In this document: piece by piece, positions 1-7,413 of the stretch
Numbering within the stretch: the stretch's first letter is position 1
Layout of the letters: each line of letters opens with the position of its first letter
From: a virus
IMG/VR virus record: IMGVR_UViG_3300025711_000110
Location: 1-37,532 of that record
Length of the DNA: 37,532 nucleotides
Direction: 5' to 3' (one strand)
Translations under genes and position numbers: made by a program
The notes under the pieces: generated by a model
Database searches by the model: none
Told to the model about the DNA's origin: nothing
Seen by the model: only the letters and a program-made list of their open reading frames with translations

Positions 1-41
1 CCCATCCTAATGCTGAAACTGGTGAGGAGACCCAATCATGA
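1..41 (+). CDS. C-terminal end of an upstream gene (partial)
   Basis: An open frame enters from the left edge and ends in TGA at 39-41, overlapping the zapA start codon as ATGA. The visible C-terminus is HPNAETGEETQS. A 4-base stop/start overlap is typical of translationally coupled genes. In Acinetobacter-type genomes a small ZapB-like (TIGR02449) gene often precedes zapA, so that is the likely identity, but only 12 codons are visible and this is inference. Confidence 0.45.
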   Translation, partial: HPNAETGEETQS

Positions 42-322
42 GTGAACAAGTCATGGTAGAGCTTAGGCTGATTGAGCAGACCTTTAGACTCGCGACTACT
101 TTAGATAAAAAAGATGAACTTGAACGCGCAGCAGAACTTCTCAATGAAAAATTTAATGAGATGCGTCGTAGTGCTCCACGTGTTGAGCACAATAAACTGG
201 TCATTATGGTTGCTCTACAACTGACTCAAGAAGTACTGAGCCTTAATAAGTCTTTGCAAGAATACACTCACTGTGAACGTTTACTGCAAACGATCTTGGA
301 TGATGTTGAACAAATTGTTTAA
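38..322 (+). CDS. zapA: cell division protein ZapA
   Basis: This 94-residue protein matches ZapA in length and pattern: an N-terminal beta-rich head (VMVELRLIEQTFRLAT) followed by a long alpha-helical coiled-coil tail containing the family-typical VEHNKLVIMVALQLTQEVL segment. ZapA is a cytoplasmic tetramer that bundles FtsZ protofilaments at the Z-ring; that role is family knowledge. The ATG is preceded by a strong Shine-Dalgarno, GAGGAGA at 24-30. The gene sits immediately upstream of the 6S RNA gene, the conserved zapA-ssrS order in gammaproteobacteria, so this is intact host backbone at the edge of the prophage. Confidence 0.93.
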   Translation: MSEQVMVELRLIEQTFRLATTLDKKDELERAAELLNEKFNEMRRSAPRVEHNKLVIMVALQLTQEVLSLNKSLQEYTHCERLLQTILDDVEQIV

Positions 323-336
323 TAAACTATCCATAT

Positions 337-381
337 AAAAACGCCTTGCTCTATGAATAATAGATGCAAGGCGTTTTTTAT
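337..381 (+). terminator. intrinsic terminator after zapA
   Basis: AAAAACGCCTTGC at 337-349 pairs with GCAAGGCGTTTTT at 366-378, leaving a 16-base loop and a run of T. It lies 15 bases past the zapA stop. Confidence 0.85.
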
Positions 382-478
382 TTAGACTATTAGGACAATT
401 GAAAAATATTTTATGCTTGTTAGTGTACAAAGCTTCATCAAACGCAAACTAAGTTTACAGTTCCAGAGGTTTAGGTGA

Positions 479-506
479 TTGCCAACATGGTCAGATCGGT
501 TATACT
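479..506 (+). promoter_or_regulatory. sigma70 promoter of 6S RNA
   Basis: TTGCCA at 479-484 and TATACT at 501-506 are separated by 16 bases. The predicted start falls at about 511-513, exactly where the conserved 6S RNA closing stem begins. Confidence 0.7.
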
Positions 507-510
507 TAAA

Positions 511-695
511 CTGTCTCTGGGATGTTCGCCAGCGGGTCTATTCCCCTGCCGATACTTAAACTTATGGATGTGTTCTGTATATTTAGAGTGTATGCCTACC
601 TTCGTGTAGGAAACCCAGCAAGTATACGTCGCCTCCACCTTGAACTCATCGGGTTCAGGGTAACGACACATGCAGCGGCATCTTCGGAGCATTTA
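511..695 (+). ncRNA. ssrS: 6S RNA
   Basis: 6S RNA binds sigma70-RNA polymerase by mimicking an open promoter and tunes transcription in stationary phase. The 5' strand CTCTGGGATGTTCGCCAGCG (515-534) and the 3' strand GCAGCGGCATCTTCGGAG (672-689) correspond to the conserved closing stem of gammaproteobacterial 6S RNA. The internal CCTTGAACTCATCGGGTTCA region (639-658) is the usual 3' side hairpin. The length of about 185 nt fits the family. Short ORFs predicted across this interval on both strands are incidental. Its position directly after zapA is the conserved synteny. The exact ends are estimates. Confidence 0.88.
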
Positions 696-843
696 TTTAC
701 TTATAAAAACAATAATTTACGACAAGAAAGATCAATTTTATAACCTATTATTTTTCAGTAAAACAATCAAAAATAGGCTTATAGTAGGCTTCAAAAATAT
801 TGTGTTATATTGCTGCATATCGTTTCATACCTTTTAAATCACC
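696..843. other. host-prophage junction region, likely containing attL
   Basis: This AT-rich stretch lies between the 6S RNA 3' end and the integrase. It is the expected place for attL, but the right end of the prophage is not in the window, so the core cannot be defined. TAGGCTT occurs twice as a direct repeat, at 774-780 and 785-791, one helical turn (11 bp) apart. This arrangement suits integrase arm-type sites or a regulator. A TATATT at 806-811 could be a -10 for the integrase, but no convincing -35 is seen. Confidence 0.4.
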
Positions 844-2196
844 ATGATTCAAAGATATAAGCTTACAAAAACATTTATCGACACCATTCCCCTCGAAGAA
901 ACGGGAAGTAAATTTTATCGTGACTCAGTTACTATTGGTTTTGGCTTAATTGCCACAAAGTCGAAAACCTATTTTGTTGAAACGAGAATGCCTGATGGCC
1001 GCAACAAAAGAAAGTCTATTGGTAAACATGGTGTATATACTCTTGAGCAAGCACGTACAGAAGCTAAAAAAATATTGTTAATGATGCACCAAGGCATTGA
1101 TCCAGTTGCTCAAAAAAGACAATTAAAGAGTGACTTTAAATCTGAAAAAGAAGCAAATGAATTAATTCCAACGCTAGAACAAGCTTATGAAGTCTACAAA
1201 AGTAAAAAGAAGCTAAGCGCTAATACGATCAATGCTTATGATCGATGTGCCAATGATTATTTTAAAGATTGGAAAAATATCAAAATTACTGAAATTACTC
1301 AGAAAATGACTTTAAACAAGCATATGGATTTATCTGTGCGGAGTTTAGCGCAGGCAAATCTTGCGATGAAGTTTCTATCTGCTGTCTACAACTTCAACGC
1401 CTCAATTCTTTATAACGATAATGATGAAAAAATTATCACAGAAAAAAGCCCTGTTGGAGTTATTTACAAAGAGAAGAAATGGAACAAGATAAAACGCCGT
1501 AAAGGATATATTCGAGCAGACCAAATACACGACTGGTCACTTGCCGTGTGTACGACTTGGTGGGCAGGCAATCAAAATTTAAATCATCGTGCCTACACAA
1601 ATCAGGACTTTTTACTTCTATTGATCCTAACCGGATTCCGAAGAGAAGAAGGTGAAACACTAGAATGGGCAAATGTTGACTTAAAATATGGAACTATAAA
1701 AATTCAGGATCCGAAAAATCATGAAGACCTTCTCCTACCGATGGGAGAAATGCTTTGGTATATCTTGGCAGAACGTAAAAAACTTGCTGGCAATAATAAG
1801 TACGTTTTTGCTGGTGATACGCCTGATTCACATATCGTTGATAAGCGTGAGGCACGTCATACGATTACTGAGGCAACTGGTATTGAATTTACATTTCATG
1901 ATTTACGGAGAACCTTCGGAACTATCGCAAATAGTCTAGCGATTGGTAGTTACACAATTAAAAAACTCATCAATCACATGGTTGGTGATGATGACAACGA
2001 TGTAACAGATGGATATGTTCAAGTGACTTTTGATGATCTTCGTAAAGCTATGAATATGATTGAAAATGTTGTGTTATCTGACGTTTCAAAATCTTTGATC
2101 AAAAACCGCATTTACTTTGAACAAAAATCAATAAGGAATATGCAAGAAAAGTGGATTGAGCATAACAATACTATTATAAGCAGATATCATGAATAA
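844..2196 (+). CDS. int: prophage tyrosine integrase (P4 type)
   Basis: This 450-residue site-specific recombinase would integrate and excise the prophage. The N-terminal 90 residues have the DUF4102-like arm-binding fold of P4-type integrases (FYRDSVTIGFGLIATKSKTYFVE, about 24-46, then TLEQAR...GIDP). A core-binding domain follows at about 105-210. The catalytic domain carries the expected R266 (TGFRREEGETLEW), H352 and R355 (FHDLRRTFGT), H378 (LINH) and the nucleophile Y391 (GYVQV), all present and in order. The gene reads away from the host 6S RNA, with the attachment site presumably between them. No good Shine-Dalgarno precedes the ATG, so translation may be weak. The roughly 50 residues after the catalytic tyrosine are a lineage-specific tail. 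Confidence 0.93.
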   Translation: MIQRYKLTKTFIDTIPLEETGSKFYRDSVTIGFGLIATKSKTYFVETRMPDGRNKRKSIGKHGVYTLEQARTEAKKILLMMHQGIDPVAQKRQLKSDFKSEKEANELIPTLEQAYEVYKSKKKLSANTINAYDRCANDYFKDWKNIKITEITQKMTLNKHMDLSVRSLAQANLAMKFLSAVYNFNASILYNDNDEKIITEKSPVGVIYKEKKWNKIKRRKGYIRADQIHDWSLAVCTTWWAGNQNLNHRAYTNQDFLLLLILTGFRREEGETLEWANVDLKYGTIKIQDPKNHEDLLLPMGEMLWYILAERKKLAGNNKYVFAGDTPDSHIVDKREARHTITEATGIEFTFHDLRRTFGTIANSLAIGSYTIKKLINHMVGDDDNDVTDGYVQVTFDDLRKAMNMIENVVLSDVSKSLIKNRIYFEQKSIRNMQEKWIEHNNTIISRYHE

Positions 2197-2257
2197 TTTA
2201 GCTGGAAAAAATGGTCCTAAATATTAAATCACTAACTGAAATATTGAGAATTAGCAA

Positions 2258-2383
2258 ATGAAAGATTGGGTCTATTTTTATATCGAACATACAATTAAAT
2301 ACGGTGAACCTTTTTATAAAGAAATAGGTTGGTCACTTGGTTTAAATAACAATTATATGGTTTTAACTGTAATGCGGAGCTAA
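2258..2383 (+). CDS. small hypothetical protein (41 aa)
   Basis: A 41-codon ORF begins MKDWVYFYIEHTIKYGE and ends TVMRS. It is rich in aromatic residues and has no recognisable domain. It lies 61 bases after the integrase and before a hairpin. A weak GAGA about 9 bases upstream is the only ribosome-binding candidate. It could be a small excisionase-adjacent phage protein or chance; the composition looks protein-like, but support is limited. Confidence 0.3.
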   Translation: MKDWVYFYIEHTIKYGEPFYKEIGWSLGLNNNYMVLTVMRS

Positions 2384-2422
2384 TCCACGAGTGAAATTCA
2401 ATTAATGGATAATCATTCAGAA

Positions 2423-2463
2423 AAGGACTGTAAAGAAAATTTCTAAGTTCTCTGACAGTCCTT
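2423..2463. terminator. hairpin between convergent genes
   Basis: AAGGACTGT (2423-2431) pairs with ACAGTCCTT (2455-2463) around a 23-base loop. It sits between the plus-strand integrase region and the minus-strand gene ending at 2513. The T tracts on either side are imperfect, so terminator activity is only probable. Confidence 0.45.
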
Positions 2464-2512
2464 AATTTCTTCCAAAAAATAGATTTTTTAAATATCCAGC
2501 TTAGTTGTTAAT

Positions 2513-3127
2513 TTACCAGCCTTGAGTAAATGTCAACATTGCTTGAATACCAACCAATGTTTTCTCTCTAAAACGAACTTGTGTTTCACCTATTGGGGCT
2601 GGCATTCCATCAACAAAATCTTCGGCTAATACTTGAGCATCCGGTAGGAATACCACTCCTACACCAAACCTAAAGCCTATATCTTCTCTTCTCTGAGAAA
2701 GTGCGATTCCCATAGAGAAACTATCAATTACTTTTCCATCTCCCCCCAACATTACTCCAGCATAAGGTCCAATAGCATATTCACTAGTTTTTTTCCAAGT
2801 AACTTCATTATCATATGACGTAACTATAGTTCTTTGAATAGAAGGGTAAAATGCTTGCAATCCCAAACCGAATTGAATTTTTTTTGAATCGTTTACTCTA
2901 ACTTTTCCTCCTCTAATTTCTGCGCTCTCTATAATTTCATCTGAATAAAAGTTTGTTAGAAATCCTGCACTAAAATATTGCCATATTCGATTATCCTGAT
3001 TGTTCACTTGTTCTTTAGCTTCAGGACCAAGCTCCGTTATATTTTTTTCAATAGGTTTTGCGGCTAAAGCAGTAGAGGTGACCCCAAAGCCACACATAAA
3101 TAAAAATAGCAGATTGATTAATTTCAT
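2513..3127 (-). CDS. exported beta-rich hypothetical protein
   Basis: This 204-residue protein has a classic Sec signal peptide (MKLINLLFLFMCGFGVTSTALA, cleavage near residue 22). The mature part of about 180 residues has alternating hydrophobic/polar strands and glycines (FGLGLQAFYP, IGPYAGVMLGG, FRFGVGVVFLP) and ends in an aromatic residue (TFTQGW). This suggests a small outer-membrane or periplasmic beta protein. The family was not recognised. The ATG has a good Shine-Dalgarno (AAAGGA) and a strong promoter of its own, so it is probably expressed from the lysogen as a conversion gene. It stands alone, convergent with the integrase and divergent from the SRAP gene. Confidence 0.75.
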   Translation of the reverse strand: MKLINLLFLFMCGFGVTSTALAAKPIEKNITELGPEAKEQVNNQDNRIWQYFSAGFLTNFYSDEIIESAEIRGGKVRVNDSKKIQFGLGLQAFYPSIQRTIVTSYDNEVTWKKTSEYAIGPYAGVMLGGDGKVIDSFSMGIALSQRREDIGFRFGVGVVFLPDAQVLAEDFVDGMPAPIGETQVRFREKTLVGIQAMLTFTQGW

Positions 3128-3155
3128 TGTCTATTCCTTTATTGTTTTACATATT

Positions 3156-3183
3156 ATTATATTGACTTCGTAGTAGTTGAAAA
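3156..3183 (-). promoter_or_regulatory. promoter of the exported protein gene
   Basis: Read on the minus strand, TTTTCA (3178-3183) and a perfect TATAAT (3156-3161) are separated by 16 bases. They lie about 30 bases upstream of the start codon at 3127. Confidence 0.6.
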
Positions 3184-3223
3184 TTTCTCCGATAAATAAA
3201 CTCTACTTTAGTGGAACTTATTA

Positions 3224-3856
3224 ATGTGCGCAAACTACAAACCAATAAGTAAAGACCGAGTGCACCTGCTTGATCTATTCGAACCAACCTTCGACTATAA
3301 AGCAGATATCTATCCGGGTTATGATTGCCCTCTTATTTTTTCTAAAGATGGCCATATAGAATGGCGCCAAGTAAAGTTCGGCATGATTCCACCTTGGAAC
3401 CATGATTTAAAATTCTCAAAGTATACCTACAACGCCAGAACTGAAACTGTAGATAAGAAACCAAGCTTTAGACATGCGTGGGCTAAAAGCCAATTTGCAC
3501 TAATACCAGTGGAAAAGATTTATGAACCGAGATATGTGAATGGTAAAGCGGAAAGATGGGGAATTTATAGAGAAGATGGCTTACCTTTTACGGTAGCAGC
3601 TATATACGATTCAACTGTTATTGATGGTAAGCAAGTTAGATCTATGTCAATGCTGACCATTAATGCAGATGACCACCCTTTCATGAGCCAGTTCCATAAA
3701 CCTGAGGATGAGAAACGGTCGATTATCGTTATCCCTGAAGAATATCGAGAAGACTGGTTGAACTGTAAAAAGAATGATGCTGATCAATTTTTCTTAGATA
3801 TGCCGCTAGGTGAATTTACTGCTGACTATTTTCCTAAAAATAAAAAAACTCCCTAA
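3224..3856 (+). CDS. SOS response-associated peptidase family protein (SRAP; YedK/HMCES type)
   Basis: SRAP proteins form a stable thiazolidine crosslink with abasic sites in single-stranded DNA, shielding them during replication. All active-site elements are visible. Cys2 directly follows the initiator Met (MCANYKP) and must become the N-terminus. N70 and R72 lie in YNARTET, E101 in PVEKIYEP, and H158 in SQFHKPEDEKRSI. The 210-residue length is normal for the family. One local difference is KIYEP where most homologues have a GFYEW-like motif; the glutamate is kept. It precedes umuD-umuC on the same strand, making a DNA-damage module. It has its own terminator at 3861, so it is a separate transcription unit from umuDC. 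Confidence 0.92.
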   Translation: MCANYKPISKDRVHLLDLFEPTFDYKADIYPGYDCPLIFSKDGHIEWRQVKFGMIPPWNHDLKFSKYTYNARTETVDKKPSFRHAWAKSQFALIPVEKIYEPRYVNGKAERWGIYREDGLPFTVAAIYDSTVIDGKQVRSMSMLTINADDHPFMSQFHKPEDEKRSIIVIPEEYREDWLNCKKNDADQFFLDMPLGEFTADYFPKNKKTP

Positions 3857-3860
3857 TAAA

Positions 3861-3893
3861 AGACCCGCCTGCACCTGCAAACGGGTCTAAGTT
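3861..3893 (+). terminator. terminator after the SRAP gene
   Basis: AGACCCG (3861-3867) pairs with CGGGTCT (3882-3888) just after the stop codon. A TTATTTTT tract follows a little further on, at about 3899. Confidence 0.55.
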
Positions 3894-4044
3894 CAGCTTA
3901 TTTTTCAAACTCTTAACGAATCACAAAATCAGCGATCTGAACTAAATCAGAGATTAAACTAACTAAGTGAAAAGCTAAAAATTTCAAAATTTTGATCTTA
4001 AGCATAAGCAATGCCTTGATTTAATCATTGCCATATACCGCAAA

Positions 4045-4257
4045 TTAAGAAATAATAATTTCATAGTTATGCAAATTTGCATATTGTGTTGGTAGCACAA
4101 TAGGGAAATCACATAACGTTGCAATATCTAGCAATGCAATTGCAATTTGCCATCAATGACTGAATTTTCCACGATGCAGGTCATTAGATGGCCCTCCTCC
4201 TAATACATAAACCTTATTCTTAGTCTTAAAATTACGACCCAGATTAACGCCACGCAT
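4045..4257 (-). pseudogene. disrupted small ORF with in-frame TGA
   Basis: On the minus strand an ATG at 4257, with AGGA six bases upstream, opens a 34-codon frame (MRGVNLGRNFKTKNKVYVLG...). It meets TGA at 4153-4155. The same frame then runs on for 35 sense codons with protein-like content (IAIALLDIATLCDFPIVLP) to TAA at 4045. Protein-like sequence on both sides of a single stop suggests a small gene inactivated by a nonsense change; alternatively only the 34-aa peptide is made. The family was not recognised. Confidence 0.4.
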
Positions 4258-4377
4258 TAGCTGTCCTGAAAAACTTCACGACATATAAGTACAATACAAT
4301 AGTGGTTTATAGAATCCCAATTCTTTATTCTGTGAAAAACCAATTTTATAGTTACATGCTTAATTCTCATACAAAAC

Positions 4378-4457
4378 TGTGGATAACAGTAAGTAGAAAT
4401 TCCGACCAAACGCAGAGTAAAGCACGTCAACTTTTGACTTCTATTTGTTTATCCACA
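4378..4457. promoter_or_regulatory. pair of inverted consensus DnaA boxes
   Basis: TGTGGATAA at 4378-4386 is the exact reverse complement of TTATCCACA at 4449-4457. Both match the consensus 9-mer DnaA box perfectly. They form a 10-bp inverted repeat (CTGTGGATAA/TTATCCACAG) upstream of the umuDC promoter. They could bind DnaA, or be operator half-sites of another regulator. Confidence 0.45.
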
Positions 4458-4498
4458 GCTTTTTAAATTTGAATTATCGCTATGCTCTAGCATATCAT

Positions 4499-4519
4499 TT
4501 GATTTTGTAACGAAATCAA
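4499..4519 (+). promoter_or_regulatory. UmuDAb-type SOS operator upstream of umuDC
   Basis: The site has the form TTGA-N13-TCAA with TGTAAC at its centre, a 21-bp interrupted palindrome ending 15 bases before the umuD start. Acinetobacter lacks LexA. Its UmuDAb repressor, with DdrR, acts on umuDC promoters through a palindrome of this shape, recalled from published work as having the same TTGA/TCAA arms and TGTAAC core. The location over the promoter/start region implies repression that is relieved by DNA damage. Confidence 0.7.
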
Positions 4520-4534
4520 ATTAAGGGCAATGCT

Positions 4535-5029
4535 ATGAGCGATATTGTACCGTCCATCATTGAGATAAAGCACTATCTCAATCAATCTATTGTTTTAGCT
4601 GATGTTATCTCAATTAAGCTCGTAATTCCTTCGACTCAAATGTTAATCCCCTATGCATTAGAAAAAATCAATGCTGGTTTCCCCTCCCCAGCTCAGGACT
4701 ACATTGATAAAGCGCTCGATATGAACGAGCATTTAATAAAAAATGAAACGGCAACGTTTATTGTCAAAGTTGCATCGTTATCTATGTTGAACGCTGGCAT
4801 CGATATTGACGACGAGCTCATTGTCGATCGTAGCTTGGATGCTAAACACGGCGATATTGTAGTCGCACTAATAGATAATGATTTTACGGTTAAGCGCTTA
4901 ATGATTGAAGAGTCTAGGAAATGGCTCAAAGCGGAAAATCCAGAATTTAAAAATATCTATCTACAAGAAGGCCAAGAATTACTTATCTGGGGCGTTGTTA
5001 CCTGCATCATTAAAATGATAAGAAATTAG
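4535..5029 (+). CDS. umuD: UmuD-like Y-polymerase manager, S24 peptidase
   Basis: UmuD self-cleaves with RecA help to UmuD', which partners UmuC in DNA polymerase V. The cleavage motif [11 protein letters not shown] places the scissile bond at A47-G48. The S24 catalytic dyad is S83 (ASLSM) and K120 (FTVKRLM), each in its conserved context ([18 protein letters not shown]). At 164 residues it is longer than the E. coli 139-aa form because about 23 extra residues precede the cleavage site. No obvious DNA-binding domain is present, so it is more a polymerase subunit than the UmuDAb repressor itself. The start has AAGGG eight bases upstream. umuC begins two bases after the stop, so the pair is one operon. 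Confidence 0.92.
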   Translation: MSDIVPSIIEIKHYLNQSIVLADVISIKLVIPSTQMLIPYALEKINAGFPSPAQDYIDKALDMNEHLIKNETATFIVKVASLSMLNAGIDIDDELIVDRSLDAKHGDIVVALIDNDFTVKRLMIEESRKWLKAENPEFKNIYLQEGQELLIWGVVTCIIKMIRN

Positions 5030-5031
5030 TC

Positions 5032-6330
5032 ATGAAACATGAAAACAAAGTCTTCTTTCTCATCGATGTCAATAACATGTACGTTTCTTGCGAAAGAGTC
5101 TTTGATCCAAGTTTGAACAATAAGCCTGTGATTGTTCTCAGTAACAACGATGGATGCGCCGTGGCGCGTAGCAATGAGTCGAAAAATTTAAATATAAAGA
5201 TGGGTGTGCCGTTATTCCAAATTAAAGACATAGTTCAAAAACATAGCGTAATCGTACTTTCAAGCAACTATGCAATGTATGCAGAAATGTCGAGGCGTTT
5301 TCATAAGATTCTAAGTTCGTACGTAACTGATGAAGAGGTTGAACCTTATTCGATTGATGAATGCTTTGTTGATTTCACTGCTTATGAAAAGAACTTTGAT
5401 TTAGAAAAAGTTGGCCAAGAGATGCGTCAACAAATTTGGAAGTGGCTGGGCTTACCAGTTTGCGTCGGTATTGGCAGAAGTAAAACAGAATCGAAGATAG
5501 CTAACCATATAGCTAAAAAGAATCCCGGCTTTAACAGTGTGTGCGATCTGGTATCAATGGATCCGTGCAACAAAGAATATTATTTTGAATTAATTGAAGT
5601 ATCTGAAGTTTGGGGTGTTGGCCGTAAGCATACAAAAAAGTTGCAAAGCTTGGGAATTAATACGGTGCTTGATTTAGCTTGTGCTGAACCTCGAGAGATG
5701 CAGAAAAAATTCTCGATTGTTATGGCCCGCACGATCTACGAACTACAAGGAATTTCATGCATTGAAATCGAGCATACTCCCCCATCAAAAAAACAAATTG
5801 TCGCTTCAAGGTCTTTCGGCGGTCGCGTAACTGAACTAACGGATCTGAAAGAAGCTATTTCAATGTATGCTCAAGATGCGTGTAAAAGACTACGTGATGA
5901 AGGGCTTTTATGCGGATGCATGATTGCTTTTGTACAGTCAAATCCTTTCGATCCGAATGTTCCTTTCTACAACAAATCTATTACAGGCTCTTTTTCAGAA
6001 CCTACGGATTGCGCTATTGATTTTGTAAGAGCAGCAACAAGGATGGTGGATGAGATTTATAAGGAAGGAATTAAATATAAGAAATGCGGCGTAGTGCTGA
6101 CAGGACTTGAGCCCAAATCTGGCCACACTTATGACCTGCTCACAGATTTTGAAGCGATAGAAAAGAAAGAACAATTGATGAAAACGCTAGATAGCGTACA
6201 TACAAAATTTGGCAAGAAGAAAATCGGCATTAGTACATGTTATGTACCGGGCCGCAACTGGTCGATGAGTAGAGATAAATTAAGTAGAAATCCATTTCAA
6301 TGGGATCAACTATTGACGATAAAAAGTTAA
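5032..6330 (+). CDS. umuC: UmuC-like DNA polymerase V catalytic subunit
   Basis: This is a 432-residue Y-family error-prone polymerase. The palm metal ligands are D12 in [14 protein letters not shown] and D109-E110 in [10 protein letters not shown]. The finger region has [11 protein letters not shown] helix-hairpin-helix thumb lies at about 195-215 ([17 protein letters not shown]), followed by the little-finger domain. A DUF4113-like C-terminus ([12 protein letters not shown]...NPFQWDQLL), typical of UmuC proteins, completes it. Full length, with no disruption. It follows umuD with a 2-base gap under the same UmuDAb-type operator. Such extra umuDC copies on prophages and plasmids raise damage-induced mutagenesis in Acinetobacter (family knowledge). 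Confidence 0.95.
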   Translation: MKHENKVFFLIDVNNMYVSCERVFDPSLNNKPVIVLSNNDGCAVARSNESKNLNIKMGVPLFQIKDIVQKHSVIVLSSNYAMYAEMSRRFHKILSSYVTDEEVEPYSIDECFVDFTAYEKNFDLEKVGQEMRQQIWKWLGLPVCVGIGRSKTESKIANHIAKKNPGFNSVCDLVSMDPCNKEYYFELIEVSEVWGVGRKHTKKLQSLGINTVLDLACAEPREMQKKFSIVMARTIYELQGISCIEIEHTPPSKKQIVASRSFGGRVTELTDLKEAISMYAQDACKRLRDEGLLCGCMIAFVQSNPFDPNVPFYNKSITGSFSEPTDCAIDFVRAATRMVDEIYKEGIKYKKCGVVLTGLEPKSGHTYDLLTDFEAIEKKEQLMKTLDSVHTKFGKKKIGISTCYVPGRNWSMSRDKLSRNPFQWDQLLTIKS

Positions 6331-6367
6331 TAACTCATTATTCTTAAAACAAACTTTCGAAAATCTT

Positions 6368-7159
6368 ATGCCTCTCAAATTAGATCTAATCGTTAAACTC
6401 TTTTTAACGTATACCTTTTTACTGCTTATATGTTTCTTATTTTATGCGCTAATAGTATTGCCTGAATCAGGGGCCGAGAAGGTAAATGCCATCATCGGGT
6501 TGATGGGTTGGTCGGCTACAATATTTGCACCAATAGCCGCCTTTTTCCTTTTGGATAGCTGGAAAGAGCAAAAAAGATTTGAATTAAAGAAAGAATATAT
6601 TGCATTAACATTACACGATTTAAGGAAGCTTTATTCCAATCTTATTAACATGTTAACTCAGATAAGCAATATTGAATCTACTGAATATAAATTAGTCATA
6701 GTGAGTAGTTACTTAGACAGTGAAAAGCTAAGTAATATCAATTTGATACACAATATTTATGGCAATTTAAAAGTATATAGCCAGTTATCAAACCATACGG
6801 AAATTGATGAAATATTCTATGAATTTGAACAGCATAATTATTTCGTGGAAATTTATTATAAGGAGGTTATCAAACGATACTTTAACTACTTTAATCAATT
6901 CACAAAAGACAGATTAAGCCCAAATGTAAATAATATTGGTAATTTAGATCTTATTAGAACGTATGTTGGAAATGAGTATGAGTCTATAGAAAATCATGTA
7001 ATTTATATAAGGGAGTACATATCTAAACCACAAAAATATCAAAGAACCGCTGAACCCAAAGATTATGTCTTAAATTACAAATATAAAGAGCTATTTCAAA
7101 AAACGAAGGATTTATACGAAAGAATTCATGAAATATGTTTAAAGGAATTTAAACTTTAA
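6368..7159 (+). CDS. membrane-anchored hypothetical protein
   Basis: This 263-residue protein has two N-terminal membrane helices (about 8-30, LFLTYTFLLLICFLFYALIV, and about 39-62, AIIGLMGWSATIFAPIAAFFLL). A soluble, mainly helical cytoplasmic domain of about 200 residues follows, beginning LDSWKEQKRF. The layout, two helices then a helical domain, recurs in uncharacterised phage and defence-island proteins. No catalytic motif was seen. The coding sequence is much more AT-rich than the structural genes, suggesting separate acquisition. It lies 37 bases after umuC with no terminator between them, so it may be co-induced with umuDC. Confidence 0.65.
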   Translation: MPLKLDLIVKLFLTYTFLLLICFLFYALIVLPESGAEKVNAIIGLMGWSATIFAPIAAFFLLDSWKEQKRFELKKEYIALTLHDLRKLYSNLINMLTQISNIESTEYKLVIVSSYLDSEKLSNINLIHNIYGNLKVYSQLSNHTEIDEIFYEFEQHNYFVEIYYKEVIKRYFNYFNQFTKDRLSPNVNNIGNLDLIRTYVGNEYESIENHVIYIREYISKPQKYQRTAEPKDYVLNYKYKELFQKTKDLYERIHEICLKEFKL

Positions 7160-7165
7160 GCTAGT

Positions 7166-7369
7166 TGTCACATCACGAAAAAATAAGAAGCCTAAATTTG
7201 GCGATCCCATATAACTATAGACTGCCATCCTACAGGCTGTGGTCAAGTTATCGTAACGAACGACCTGTTTCAAATTGATGGCATTCATAGTGAAGATTCT
7301 TTTCATTTAACCTATGACGAGTTGGTAGAGTTAATTAAAAACAATTCAAATCAGGGGAAGTTTAGATAA
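7166..7369 (+). pseudogene. decayed copy of the PAAR-domain gene
   Basis: The stretch from TTGTCAC at about 7165 aligns, with small indels, to the start region of the intact PAAR gene at 9926, including upstream bases (CACGAAAA, ATAAGAAG) and the TTG start. After a shift near 7210 the frame reads ITIDCHPTGCGQVIV, then LFQIDGI, matching ITIGCPTTGGGQVIS and MFLIDGI. After this the sequence diverges (DSFHLTYDELVEL...) and stops at TAA 7367-7369. The start codon and PAAR frame are no longer in register, and most of the domain is missing. Confidence 0.7.
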
Positions 7370-7413
7370 AAAGAAGATAAAATAGATTAATTTTTCATAA
7401 TTTTATTGGTGAA

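Larger units (their letters stand above)
3894..4498. other. 605-bp region without an intact gene
   Basis: This stretch holds a broken or very small minus-strand ORF (4045-4257) and a perfect 16-bp palindrome, TATGCAAATTTGCATA (4068-4083), followed by the inverted repeat TTGTG/CACAA (4084-4100). It also holds two perfect DnaA-box 9-mers (4378-4386 and 4449-4457). No tRNA or other RNA gene is recognised. The palindromes could be operators, but no partner is known. Confidence 0.5.

Noticed and set aside
471-743. Overlapping ORFs of about 73 aa on both strands
   Set aside because: They lie over the 6S RNA gene, lack ribosome-binding sites, and their sequence is explained by the RNA structure.
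4068-4083. 16-bp palindrome as a separate operator feature
   Set aside because: It is perfect but has no adjacent start codon in a suitable position and lies in a decayed ORF, so it is mentioned only in the region description.
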